This document shows, one piece after another, positions 37,978 to 46,262 of a DNA stretch of 64,000 nt. Origin of the DNA: Collinsella vaginalis (GTDB taxonomy: Bacteria > Actinomycetota > Coriobacteriia > Coriobacteriales > Coriobacteriaceae). The position numbers and the translations under genes were made by a program. The first letter of the stretch is position 1. Each line of letters starts with the position of its first letter. The notes below the pieces were generated by a model. The model worked only from the letters and a program-made list of their open reading frames with translations. It was not told where the DNA came from and ran no database searches. The stretch spans positions 241,400 through 305,399 of the forward strand of contig NZ_LT838843.1 of the NCBI RefSeq assembly GCF_900176655.1, in the 5' to 3' direction.

Positions 37978-39438
37978 ATGTCATTTCCTGAGCATTTCCT
38001 ATGGGGCGGTTCAATCAGCGCCGCCCAGGTTGAGGGCGGTTGGAACGAGGGCGGCAAAAGCCCCGTCCAGATTGATTACGCCGGTCCGGATGCCGGTATC
38101 GGGCACCGTCCGGTGTACTATCGCGCCGCCGACGGCGCCCGAGGGGTCATGCGCCAGTTCGACCGCCTTCCCGAGGGCGCACGCTACGAGCTGTTCGACG
38201 ATGTGAGCTACACCAACCATGATGCCACCGACTTCTACCATCACTGGCGCGAGGATCTCGCCCTGTTCGCCGAGATGGGGCTCACCACGTTCAACACCAC
38301 GGTGTCATGGGCGCGCATCTACCCGCAGGGCGTGGCCGGCGGTGTGAACAGGGAAGGTGTTGAGTTCTATCGACAGGTGTTCACCGAGGCGCGGCGCCTA
38401 GGTATGGACCCGGTCATCACCCTGTACAAGTACGACGAGCCCATCTATTTCGAGGAGACCTACGGCGGATGGGACAACCGCGCCATGATCGATGAGTTCG
38501 TGGCGTTCGCGCGCACCTGCTTCACCGAGTATCGCGGCCTCATCGACAAATGGGTCACCTTCAACGAGATCAACGTGCTCATGATGTTCGACCCTGAGAA
38601 CCCACGGCGCATCGTGGAGACGCACAACCAGATGGTCGCCTCTTCCTTGGCGGTGCAGGCTGCTCACGAAATCGATCCCGAGCTGCGCGTGGGCTGCATG
38701 ATCGCCGGTCAATGCTCCTACCCGTATACCTGCGATCCGGCCGATGCTCTCGCCAACCAGCAGGCCATGCAGGAGCGCTTCTTCTACTGCGCAGACACCA
38801 TGGTGCGCGGGCGCTATCCCAGCTGGGCCAGGCGTGTGCAGGCCAAGCACGGTGCCGCTGACTTCACTTGCTCAGATGAGGATGCTGCTGTTCTCGCTGT
38901 CGGCAAGTCGGATTTCATGGCGTTCTCCTACTACAGCTCGGCTGTAGTGACCACGCACGAGCTCACGGACGATGAGGTGGCCGGCAACCTGTCCACCAGT
39001 GTCAAGAACCCCTACGTCAAGGCGAGCGCCTGGGGCTGGCAGATGGACCCCACGGGCTTCCGTTATTTCCTGAACGTCATGAATGATCGATACGATGTGC
39101 CGTTGTTCGATGTGGAGAACGGTCTCGGCGCAGTTGACGAGCCGGTTATCGAGGACGGCGAGCTGCGGATCCACGACACGTATCGCATCGACTACCTGCG
39201 CGATCACATCGCCAACCTCAAGGCCGCCATCGAGGAGGACGGTATCAACATATTCGGCTACACCACCTGGGGGCCCATTGATCTGGTGGCGTTCACAACG
39301 GGCCAGATCAAGAAGCGCTACGGCTTCATCTACGTGGATCGGCACGATGACGGCACAGGTGACTTCGCCCGGCACCGTAAGGACAGCTTCTTCTGGTACC
39401 AGCGTGTTATAGCCACGAACGGTGAGACCCTGGGGTAG
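37978..39438 (+). CDS. GH1 6-phospho-beta-glucosidase-like enzyme, copy 2
   Basis: The 486-residue protein is a clear paralogue of the preceding gene, with acid/base Glu in WVTFNEINVL near 197 and nucleophile in LFDVENGLGAVD near 380. It shares the same unusual insert after residue 30 (GPDAGIGHRPVYYRAADG). The phosphate-binding loop reads AFTTGQIKKRYGFIYVD, where a Ser normally present is replaced by Phe-Thr, so its phospho-sugar preference may differ. ATG 37978 follows gcgaggt. Two neighbouring non-identical copies suggest cleavage of two linkages or two related sugars taken up by the same PTS. Confidence 0.88.
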   Translation: MSFPEHFLWGGSISAAQVEGGWNEGGKSPVQIDYAGPDAGIGHRPVYYRAADGARGVMRQFDRLPEGARYELFDDVSYTNHDATDFYHHWREDLALFAEMGLTTFNTTVSWARIYPQGVAGGVNREGVEFYRQVFTEARRLGMDPVITLYKYDEPIYFEETYGGWDNRAMIDEFVAFARTCFTEYRGLIDKWVTFNEINVLMMFDPENPRRIVETHNQMVASSLAVQAAHEIDPELRVGCMIAGQCSYPYTCDPADALANQQAMQERFFYCADTMVRGRYPSWARRVQAKHGAADFTCSDEDAAVLAVGKSDFMAFSYYSSAVVTTHELTDDEVAGNLSTSVKNPYVKASAWGWQMDPTGFRYFLNVMNDRYDVPLFDVENGLGAVDEPVIEDGELRIHDTYRIDYLRDHIANLKAAIEEDGINIFGYTTWGPIDLVAFTTGQIKKRYGFIYVDRHDDGTGDFARHRKDSFFWYQRVIATNGETLG

Positions 39439-39609
39439 GAAGTTCCGGCGTGGCGTTTCAGGCCACATGGTCCGGAGGCCACTGCTCGATAGGGAGGCTC
39501 GTTGCGTACGGGCCTCCTGTTTTCGGGTGCGGTGCAACGGTTGAGAGCTATCGTGCCCCAGCTCGCTTTCATGCAACTGTTAATCGTTTTGTACGTGAAA
39601 GGAGAGAGC

Positions 39610-40557
39610 ATGTCACACGACATGATTCGTCTCATCTCGGCTTCAAAGCGTGATTTTGTGCATATGACCCCGGCAGATCTCAAGCTCTCCATTCAAAAGT
39701 CGGAAGGTCGTGCTGTCATGGGACAGCACTGTCTCATCAATGCGATGGGGGAGGGTCTTGTACAGCATGTGACCAACTCAGAGCTCATGTTCGCCTTCGG
39801 TGCGGATATGGTGCTCTTGAACGCCTTCGACTTCGATGACCCGTCCATGAATCTTGGCCTGCATGGCTTGAGCTACGCCGAGCTCAAGGAGCGCTGCGGT
39901 TACCGACCTATCGGCATCTATCTAGGTTGCTCGCCATATGTCGTGCCCAGTGCGCAAGATGAGGGGCGATATAACCCCATGGGCATGCACGCATCTCCCG
40001 AACACGTGGCGCAAGCTGTTGCGTGGGGCGTCGACTTCATCGTGCTCGGCGGTGATCCCGGAACGGGTACCAAGCTCGAGGACATCATCGAGACCACGCG
40101 CTGGATAAAGGAGCGGTATGGGGACGAGGTGCTCGTGTTCGCCGGCAAGTGGGAGGACGGTGTGACCGAGAAGGTCCTGGGTGACCCTACGGCTTCGTTC
40201 GACTCACGTGAGATGGTCAAGCGTCTGATCGATGCCGGTGCCGATGTGATCGACCTGCCGTGCCCTGGAACCAGGAGCGGCATCACCGTTTCGGACATCC
40301 GGGACCTCGTGACCCTCACGCACACGTATAAGCCCGGCACGCTCGCCATGGTGTTCCTCAACAGTTCAGTTGAAGGTGCCGATGTGGATACGATCCGTCA
40401 GATCGCACTGCTCATGAAGCAGACGGGCGCCGATATCAATGCGATTGGCGACGGCGGCTTCACCGGTATCTCGATGCCTAAAAACATCCACCAGCTCTCC
40501 GTGTCACTCAAAGGTGAGCAATACACCTATTTCCGTATGGCAAGCGCCAACCGATAG
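39610..40557 (+). CDS. Unknown-family TIM-barrel-like protein, copy 1
   Basis: I do not recognise a function. The 315-residue protein has alternating beta/alpha character with motifs RAVMGQHCL, NSELMFAFGADMVLLNAFDF, RPIGIYLGC, FIVLGGDPGTGT, LVFAGKWEDGV, LIDAGADVIDLPCPGTRSG and INAIGDGGFTGIS. The repeated strand-end glycine/aspartate pattern suggests a phosphate-binding (beta/alpha)8 barrel. Family members of this kind may be filed as DUF7916 and have been labelled HAD-like, but the DxD motif of HAD enzymes is missing. ATG 39610 follows aaaggaga. It is the last gene after two GH1 enzymes; a second copy sits after the EIIBC gene at 42195. A role in phospho-sugar conversion is inferred from context. 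Confidence 0.75.
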   Translation: MSHDMIRLISASKRDFVHMTPADLKLSIQKSEGRAVMGQHCLINAMGEGLVQHVTNSELMFAFGADMVLLNAFDFDDPSMNLGLHGLSYAELKERCGYRPIGIYLGCSPYVVPSAQDEGRYNPMGMHASPEHVAQAVAWGVDFIVLGGDPGTGTKLEDIIETTRWIKERYGDEVLVFAGKWEDGVTEKVLGDPTASFDSREMVKRLIDAGADVIDLPCPGTRSGITVSDIRDLVTLTHTYKPGTLAMVFLNSSVEGADVDTIRQIALLMKQTGADINAIGDGGFTGISMPKNIHQLSVSLKGEQYTYFRMASANR

Positions 40558-40633
40558 GGGTTGCAGCTGCCGGGCGCCCTCTTGGGTCGGATCAGGTGAA
40601 ACGACCTGTTCGGTAAATTTGCGGTCTGTTTGA

Positions 40634-40681
40634 GTATACGTTTTCTCATCTCGTGGTATCATCAATTGCGTAAACGATTAC
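40634..40681 (+). promoter_or_regulatory. Paired operators and -10 of the epimerase/isomerase operon
   Basis: GTATACGTTTTC (40634-40645) and GTAAACGATTAC (40670-40681) are two CG-centred LacI-type sites exactly 36 bp apart. A TATCAT -10 lies between them (40657-40662). The same arrangement and spacing recurs at 42090-42137. Confidence 0.75.
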
Positions 40682-40768
40682 CTACGTATTGTTCTGGCAA
40701 TCGAACAGCGGTGGAGGCAAGACGCCATCGCCTGTCAACAGGTCATTCAACAGAAGGGAAGCACTGCC

Positions 40769-41422
40769 ATGCTATTGTGTTCGAGCATGATGTGCGCAGA
40801 CTTCGGCGCGCTGCGTGATGAGGTCCAGGTGCTTGACACCGCGGGCGTCGACATCTTCCATTGCGACATCATGGACGGCACCTTCGTGCCCAACATCACC
40901 ATGGGGCTCATGGACGTGAAGGCGATCCGCGCCGCCACGGACAAGCCCATCGACTGCCACCTCATGGTCGAGAACCCGAGCGCCAAGGTGGATCTCTTCC
41001 TCGACGCCGGCGTCGACATCATCTACATCCACCCTGAGTCTGAGCGCTATGTGGTGAAGACGCTCGCGCACATCAAAGAGCGAGGTGCGTCCACTGGGTT
41101 GGTCATCAACCCCGATACCTCGATCGAGACCGTCTCAGAGATGCTCAACCTTGCGGATTACGTCATGGTGATGACCGTGAATCCAGGGTTCGCCGGTCAG
41201 AAGTTCATTGACTTCACCGCAAAGAAAATCGATCGCTTAGCGGCGCTCAAGGATGAGTATGGATTCAAGCTCATGATCGACGGCGCCTGCAGCCCAGCGC
41301 GCGTGCGCGAGTTTTCCGCACGGGGCGTGGACGGATTCGTCCTCGGCACCAGCGCGCTGTTCGGTAAGGGTAAACCGTATGCGGAGTGCCTCGAGGACCT
41401 TCGCCAGGGAAAGGATTATTGA
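40769..41422 (+). CDS. Rpe/AlsE-family phospho-ketose 3-epimerase
   Basis: The 217-residue TIM barrel has FHCDIMDGTFVPNITMG (metal His/Asp), DCHLMVENP, IYIHPESERY, VMTVNPGFAGQKFI and LMIDGACSPARVREF. Several details (MCADF opening, HPE, MTVNPGFAGQ, DG.C in place of VDGGI) look closer to D-allulose-6-phosphate 3-epimerase (AlsE) than to housekeeping ribulose-phosphate epimerase. It would interconvert allulose-6-phosphate and fructose-6-phosphate, or ribulose-5-P and xylulose-5-P. ATG 40769 follows agaaggga. It is co-transcribed with an RpiB-like isomerase just downstream, as in alsE/rpiB pairs. The exact sugar is inference. Confidence 0.85.
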   Translation: MLLCSSMMCADFGALRDEVQVLDTAGVDIFHCDIMDGTFVPNITMGLMDVKAIRAATDKPIDCHLMVENPSAKVDLFLDAGVDIIYIHPESERYVVKTLAHIKERGASTGLVINPDTSIETVSEMLNLADYVMVMTVNPGFAGQKFIDFTAKKIDRLAALKDEYGFKLMIDGACSPARVREFSARGVDGFVLGTSALFGKGKPYAECLEDLRQGKDY

Positions 41423-41423
41423 T

Positions 41424-41891
41424 ATGAAGATCGGAATCGGCAACGACCATACGGCCGTCGAGCTCAAGAACATCATCTCCGAGCACCTGAAGGAGCGCGG
41501 CATTGAGGTCGTGAACTTCGGCACCGACAGCACGGAGCGCTTCAACTACCCCGTGTCCGGGTACCGCGTGGGGAAGGCCGTGTCGTCCGGCGAGGTCGAC
41601 CTGGGGATCCTCATTTGCGGCACGGGCGTCGGCATCAGCCTCGCCGCCAACAAAATCCAGGGCGTGCGCGCGGTGGTGTGCTCGGAGCCGTACACGGCCA
41701 AGCTCTCGCGCGAGCACAACAACACGAACATTCTCGCATTTGGCGCCCGCGTGGTCGGCTCCGAGCTCGCGAAGATGATCGTCGATGAGTGGCTGGATGC
41801 GGAATTTGAGGGCGGCCGCCATCAGACCCGCATCGACATGATCGCCGAGATAGGGGAGACCCAGCATCTTGAGGCCGTAGACAAGGCGTAG
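41424..41891 (+). CDS. rpiB: RpiB/LacAB-family phospho-aldose isomerase
   Basis: The 155-residue protein has the RpiB features: KIGIGNDHTAVELK at the start, ILICGTGVGISLAANK with the catalytic Cys near residue 65, and a His-containing segment SREHNNTNILAFGARVVG. RpiB enzymes isomerise ribose-5-phosphate and often allose-6-phosphate. The ATG 41424 starts two bases after the epimerase stop, so the pair is coupled. Together they could turn allose-6-P into allulose-6-P and then fructose-6-P. A terminator follows at 41916. Confidence 0.9.
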   Translation: MKIGIGNDHTAVELKNIISEHLKERGIEVVNFGTDSTERFNYPVSGYRVGKAVSSGEVDLGILICGTGVGISLAANKIQGVRAVVCSEPYTAKLSREHNNTNILAFGARVVGSELAKMIVDEWLDAEFEGGRHQTRIDMIAEIGETQHLEAVDKA

Positions 41892-41915
41892 TGCCCCCGC
41901 ACATCATGTATTTCG

Positions 41916-41947
41916 GCGCCCCTGCCATGGTGTGGCGGGGGCGCTTT
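41916..41947 (+). terminator. Intrinsic terminator after rpiB
   Basis: gcgcccctgcca (41916-41927) pairs with tggcgggggcgc (41933-41944) with one G-T pair, followed by ttt. Confidence 0.75.
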
Positions 41948-42089
41948 CGTGCGGGCCGCTTGCACGGTGCCGCGTTTGGTGGTGTCTGAATGCGGCTGTC
42001 GGAGGTGTGGGTAACGCAGGCGGGTAACCGTCTTCCCATCCGGTTACTCGGCGGAATATAGCCGTTCACCTGACGCCCCCATTGATTGA

Positions 42090-42137
42090 GTATACGTTTA
42101 CCCAACATGTCGTATCCTTTGTTGTGTAAACGGTTAC
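42090..42137 (+). promoter_or_regulatory. Paired operators and -10 of the EIIBC operon
   Basis: GTATACGTTTAC (42090-42101) and GTAAACGGTTAC (42126-42137) are 36 bp apart with TATCCT (42113-42118) between. This is the same design and spacing as at 40634-40681. The second site would cover the transcription start. Confidence 0.75.
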
Positions 42138-42194
42138 CCATTCAATCTGCGGAGTGGGCGCACGTTGGATGGGAGCCCTTGAAGGAGGTACACC

Positions 42195-43562
42195 ATGAGT
42201 TCATACGACCAGCTCGCCTCCGACGTCCTCAAGGGCGTTGGCGGCAAGGAGAACGTGGCGTCGCTGGCGCACTGCGCCACACGTCTGCGCTTCAAGCTCA
42301 AAGACAGCGCGAAGGCGGACAAGGCCGCTGTCGAGAAGACCAAGGGCGTCGTTGCCGTGGTGGAGCAGGGCGGCCAGTTCCAGGTTGTCATCGGTAACAC
42401 GGTCGGCGACGTGTATGACGCGATCGGGGCCCAGGGGGTCACGCTGGGCGGTTCGGTTGACGATGATGTGGTGAGCAAAGACGATCTCAAGGTGAAGGGC
42501 AAGGCCATCGACCGTGTGGTCGATCTCGTGACGAGCATCTTCACGCCGGTGCTTCCCGCCCTCATCGGCGGCGGTATGCTGAAGGCGCTCCTGATGGTTG
42601 CGACGACGTTCTTCGGCCTGTCGAATACGAGCGGCGAGTACATCATGCTCAACACGGTGGGGGATGCCATCTACTCCTCGCTTCCCATCGCGCTCGCGTT
42701 CACCTCGGCGCGCCGCTTCAAGGCGAACCCGATCATCGCCGTTATGCTCGGCATCGCCATGTGCTCAAAGGCCGTCGTTGGTGCTGACCCGCAGCTGGCC
42801 TTCTTCGGATTCCCCGTGGTCGGCCCCGCGCAGGGCTACGGCTCGACGGTGATCCCCATCATCGTGACGATCTGGTTCATGAGCGTCGTGGAGCATTTCC
42901 TCAACAAGGTGCTGCACCCGTATGTGAAGAACATCCTGAACCCCCTGTTCACCCTGCTCCTGGTGGGGCCGGCCATGTTCATGGTTATCGGTCCCGTCAT
43001 GTCGCTGCTGCAGAACGGCCTCACGGACGCGTACACCTGGATCTACAATCTTTCCCCCATCCTCTGCGGCGCCGTCCTCGGTGGCCTCTGGCAGGTGCTC
43101 GTGGTCGTTGGCCTGCACTGGGGCATCATTCCCATCGGGCAGATGAACCTTTCGGCCTACGGGCGCAACACCATCAACGCGGTGACCGGCCCCTCGAACT
43201 GGGCGCAGGCCGGGGCCGCGCTGGGAGGGGCCCTGCGCTCCAAGAATCCTGACATCAAGGAGACGGCGTTCTCGGCTTTCGTGACCGGCTTCTTCTCCAT
43301 CACCGAGCCCGCCATCTACGGCGTGAACCTAAAGTATAAGAAGCCGTTCTACATCGCAGTGGGCATGGGCGCGATTGCGGGCGCCATCGCGGGCTTCTCG
43401 AATGCCGCCGCGACGGCGGGCGGCCCTGTGGGTATCCTCTCCTTCCCGCTTTTCCTTGGTGAGGGCTTCGTCGGTTTCTGCATCGCCATGGTCGTGGCGC
43501 TCCTTGGAACCGCCATCCTCACGTACCTGTTCGGCTATGACGCCGTCAACGACCAAGGCTGA
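42195..43562 (+). CDS. PTS EIIBC permease, glucose/sucrose/beta-glucoside class
   Basis: The 455-residue protein opens with an EIIB domain (SSYDQLASDVLKGVGGKENV, phospho-Cys27 in HCATRLRFKL, then VAVVEQGGQFQVVIG). An EIIC of about ten helices follows (FTPVLPALIGGGMLKALLMV, VVVGLHWGIIPIGQMNLSAY, FFSITEPAIYGVNLKYKKPF). No EIIA domain is attached, so a separate EIIA must serve it. It is a homologue of the frame-broken EIIBC at 30849. ATG 42195 follows gaaggagg. Paired operators upstream tie it to the epimerase/isomerase operon; the substrate may be allose, allulose or a related sugar (inference). Confidence 0.92.
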   Translation: MSSYDQLASDVLKGVGGKENVASLAHCATRLRFKLKDSAKADKAAVEKTKGVVAVVEQGGQFQVVIGNTVGDVYDAIGAQGVTLGGSVDDDVVSKDDLKVKGKAIDRVVDLVTSIFTPVLPALIGGGMLKALLMVATTFFGLSNTSGEYIMLNTVGDAIYSSLPIALAFTSARRFKANPIIAVMLGIAMCSKAVVGADPQLAFFGFPVVGPAQGYGSTVIPIIVTIWFMSVVEHFLNKVLHPYVKNILNPLFTLLLVGPAMFMVIGPVMSLLQNGLTDAYTWIYNLSPILCGAVLGGLWQVLVVVGLHWGIIPIGQMNLSAYGRNTINAVTGPSNWAQAGAALGGALRSKNPDIKETAFSAFVTGFFSITEPAIYGVNLKYKKPFYIAVGMGAIAGAIAGFSNAAATAGGPVGILSFPLFLGEGFVGFCIAMVVALLGTAILTYLFGYDAVNDQG

Positions 43563-43651
43563 GCCTGCTTCCGACCGCTGCGGGCGCCGTTCGGGTGGGC
43601 CGCAGCGGCATTTGATAGTTGTGCCCCCTGGAACCTTCGAAAGGAATAATC

Positions 43652-44581
43652 ATGTCCGATCGTGTTCGCCTGATATCCGCATCCGCCTCAGACTTTGAAG
43701 GCTGGGATGCCATGACGTTGAAGGAGTCGATCCGCATGAGCGAGGGGCGCGTGGTCATGGGCCAGCACCTGCTTTTCGCCAGCCAGGGCCTGGTGCGCGG
43801 CGTGACCAACTCCGAGCTTCTGTTTGCCTTCGGTGCTGACATGGTGATGCTCAACACGTTCAACTTCAACAACGAGGAGGATAACCCAGGACTCCAGGGC
43901 CTCACGTTTGCTGAGCTCAAGGCCCGTTGCCGACGTCCGATCGGCGTGTACCTGGGCTGCCCGGGGAAGAACGCGCCTGATCAGCGGAAGCTCTATGACC
44001 CTGAGGGCATGTTGGCGACGCTGGAGCACGTCGACCGTGCTGTCGAGATGGGTGCGAGCTTCATCGTGCTCGGCGGCAATCCTGGGTCGGGGACAAGCAT
44101 TGAGGACGTGATCGCCACCACGGCATGGATCAAGGAGGGGTATGGCGACCGCGTCCTGCTTTTCGCGGGGAAGTGGGAGGACGGCGTGAACGAGCGCGTG
44201 CTCGGCGATCCGCTGGCAGACTACGATGCCAAAGATGTGATCCGTCGGCTCATCGACGCCGGTGCAGATGTGATAGACCTGCCGGCGCCCGGCTCCCGCA
44301 ACGGCATCTCGACCCACATGATTCAGGAGCTCGTACAGTACGTGCATACCTATAAGCCCGGTACGCTGGCGATGACGTTCCTGAACAGCTCGGTTGAGGG
44401 CGCGGACCCCGATACCGTGCGGCTGATCGCGCTGAAGATGAAGGAGACTGGCGCGGACATCCACGCGATCGGAGATGGCGGCTTCGCGGGGTGCACGAGT
44501 CCTGAGAACGTGCAGCAGCTTTCGATCTCGCTCAAGGGCAAGCCGTACACCTATTTCCGTATGGCGAGCGTCAACCGGTAG
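43652..44581 (+). CDS. Unknown-family TIM-barrel-like protein, copy 2
   Basis: The 309-residue protein is a close paralogue of the one at 39610, with the same motif order: RVVMGQHLLF, NSELLFAFGADMVMLNTF, RPIGVYLGCPG, FIVLGGNPGSGT, LLFAGKWEDGV, LIDAGADVIDLPAPGSRNG and IHAIGDGGFAG. The shared C-terminus reads SLKGKPYTYFRMASVNR. I cannot assign a reaction. ATG 43652 follows aaaggaa, 90 bp after EIIBC, in the same operon. Each copy stays next to a PTS module, so a step in sugar-phosphate metabolism is likely. Confidence 0.75.
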   Translation: MSDRVRLISASASDFEGWDAMTLKESIRMSEGRVVMGQHLLFASQGLVRGVTNSELLFAFGADMVMLNTFNFNNEEDNPGLQGLTFAELKARCRRPIGVYLGCPGKNAPDQRKLYDPEGMLATLEHVDRAVEMGASFIVLGGNPGSGTSIEDVIATTAWIKEGYGDRVLLFAGKWEDGVNERVLGDPLADYDAKDVIRRLIDAGADVIDLPAPGSRNGISTHMIQELVQYVHTYKPGTLAMTFLNSSVEGADPDTVRLIALKMKETGADIHAIGDGGFAGCTSPENVQQLSISLKGKPYTYFRMASVNR

Positions 44582-44683
44582 CGGTTGCCGTCTGAGCGAG
44601 GGGCGGATGCGGGCGGAGTCCGATGGGTTTACCCGCGGGGCTTCGCCCGCTCTTCATATGCAGCGGGGCCGCTCGGGAAACGA

Positions 44684-44712
44684 GTAATCGTTTCCTCAAA
44701 ACCGTTTATACT
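44684..44712 (+). promoter_or_regulatory. Operator and -10 before the LacI gene (autoregulation candidate)
   Basis: GTAATCGTTTCC (44684-44695) fits the operator pattern GTAWWCGWTTWC seen at 40634 and 42090, with one deviation. It lies within a larger inverted repeat (ggaaacga/tcgtttcc, 44676-44695). A TATACT -10 follows at 44707-44712. Confidence 0.55.
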
Positions 44713-44768
44713 ATGATTCCAAGAGGTGACCGGGGCTATGGCCGGTCTAGATCGATCGGGAGGCAGCG

Positions 44769-45779
44769 ATGGCATCGGGCAGGCCGTCTATACGCGATAT
44801 CGCACAGCTGGCAGGTGTCTCGGTTGCAACCGTTTCCCGCGTCATAAACGATAATGGCAGGTTCTCCGAGGAGACCAGGAAGCGGGTCCTGAAGGTCATC
44901 GACGAGAGCGGCTACGTCGCCAACATGGCGGCGCGCAGCCTGCGCAGCTCGAAGTCAGGCAATATCGGCATGATCGTGCCGGACATCTCAAACGACTTCT
45001 TCTCGAGTGTCGCACTTCATGTGGAGCGCGAGCTGGCAGGGCAGGGCTATTCCGTATTCGTGTGCAACAGCGGCAATGACGCGGAGCGCGAGAAGAACTA
45101 CTTCCGCACCCTCACGAGCAAGCTCGTGGACGGCATCATCTGCATCAGCGGCTTGAATTCGCTGAACGCCGATCTGCTGACCTCCCGCATCCCTGTGGTC
45201 TGCGTGGACCGGTATCCCGATAGCGCGCGGTTTGTCCCGCGCGTATCCTCTGACGATGTCAAGGCCTCGCGGATGGCGACCGAGCATCTGATCGACCGTG
45301 GCTGCAGGCACATCCTGTTCATGTCGAGTTTCACCGTCGACTACGGTCGCCGTGACCGCGAGGCCGGGTACCGTGAGGCCCATGCAGCCCATGGCCGGGC
45401 GCCGAAGGAAAGCGATCTCATCTATATCACCGGTGCGAAACCGAGCATGGTGGAGGCCGAAGAGCTCATCACGCGCTACCTCGACGAACATGGCTGCGAT
45501 TTCGACGGCATCTTCGCCTCGAGCGACCATGCGGCCGTGGGGTGCCTGAACGCCCTCCGCACAGCCGGCATCGATGTTCCGGGGCAGGTTCGCCTCGTGG
45601 GGTACGACGACTCCGTGTACTCACGCCTTACTTCCCCGCAGATCACGAGTGTGCAGCGCCACACTGACCAACTCGCCGCGCGCGGTTGCGAGGCGCTGCT
45701 CACCCTCCTGTCCGGCGAGGTTCCCCCGCTCGAGACGTTCGTTCCGACGGAGCTCGTTGAGCGCGAATCCTCGCGCTAG
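44769..45779 (+). CDS. LacI-family regulator, probably of the AlsE/RpiB/EIIBC regulon
   Basis: The 336-residue protein has HTH PSIRDIAQLAGVSVATVSRV, hinge INDNGRFSEETRKRVLKV and effector domain IGMIVPDISNDFFSSVAL, VCVDRYPD, LVGYDDSVYSRLTSPQITSV. It is similar in length and layout to the LacI protein at 33102. ATG 44769 follows gggaggcagc. The gene lies downstream of the EIIBC operon, with an operator-like site in its own promoter. That site and the paired operators at 40634 and 42090 make this the natural regulator of all three transcription units (inference). Confidence 0.9.
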   Translation: MASGRPSIRDIAQLAGVSVATVSRVINDNGRFSEETRKRVLKVIDESGYVANMAARSLRSSKSGNIGMIVPDISNDFFSSVALHVERELAGQGYSVFVCNSGNDAEREKNYFRTLTSKLVDGIICISGLNSLNADLLTSRIPVVCVDRYPDSARFVPRVSSDDVKASRMATEHLIDRGCRHILFMSSFTVDYGRRDREAGYREAHAAHGRAPKESDLIYITGAKPSMVEAEELITRYLDEHGCDFDGIFASSDHAAVGCLNALRTAGIDVPGQVRLVGYDDSVYSRLTSPQITSVQRHTDQLAARGCEALLTLLSGEVPPLETFVPTELVERESSR

Positions 45780-45790
45780 AAGCCGACTGT

Positions 45791-45964
45791 GGCCAAAACC
45801 CACAACTTCTTGGGCAAAAGAGGGCCTATATCTCAGCTCCTGGCCTCGCTTCTTAAGCTTGGTGCATAACTGAAATTATGCTTCACCGTCGAGAGAATAC
45901 ATATAGTTAGTCGTGTTCAGGCTCCTGTTGCCTGTGAATGCCCAAGAAGTTGAGGTTTTTGACC
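45791..45964. repeat. Inverted-repeat-bounded 174-bp element (MITE-like)
   Basis: The end ggccaaaacccacaacttct plus tgggc (45791-45815) matches the reverse complement of 45940-45964 at 22 of 25 positions. The inside is AT-rich and non-coding. It holds a smaller palindrome, gcataa/ttatgc at 45864-45881, that resembles an ArgR box, though weakly. No target-site duplication is obvious. It lies between the LacI gene and the argG leader. Confidence 0.6.
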
Positions 45965-46262
45965 ATCTTGTCGGAAAAGCATGAAAGACGACACGCACAT
46001 CTAGAAAGGAGACTCTCGTGCGGGCATGGGCCTGCCGATGATGGAGCGCATGTCGCGACCTGCAAGAACACGTGCGGAACCGCTGCAAGAAACGGGAAGC
46101 CGCCAACGAGCGTTCCGCCAATTCGCATCCACGCCTTGTAATCCACGCGAAACATTTCAAGATTCCCAACCGCATCCGCGCGCCGTTCACGTATCATGCC
46201 TTCCAACGCGTACGCATCCCGCGTCGCGTCCCGCACGGGCGGGCATTCGGTTTGGAGTCGCT
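45965..46262. other. 5' part of the argG leader; no supported gene
   Basis: A mini-ORF at 46018-46041 (GTG after aaagga at seven bases) reads VRAWACR and stops. A longer open frame through the region lacks a ribosome site and a recognisable product. No T-box consensus is visible. Confidence 0.4.
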
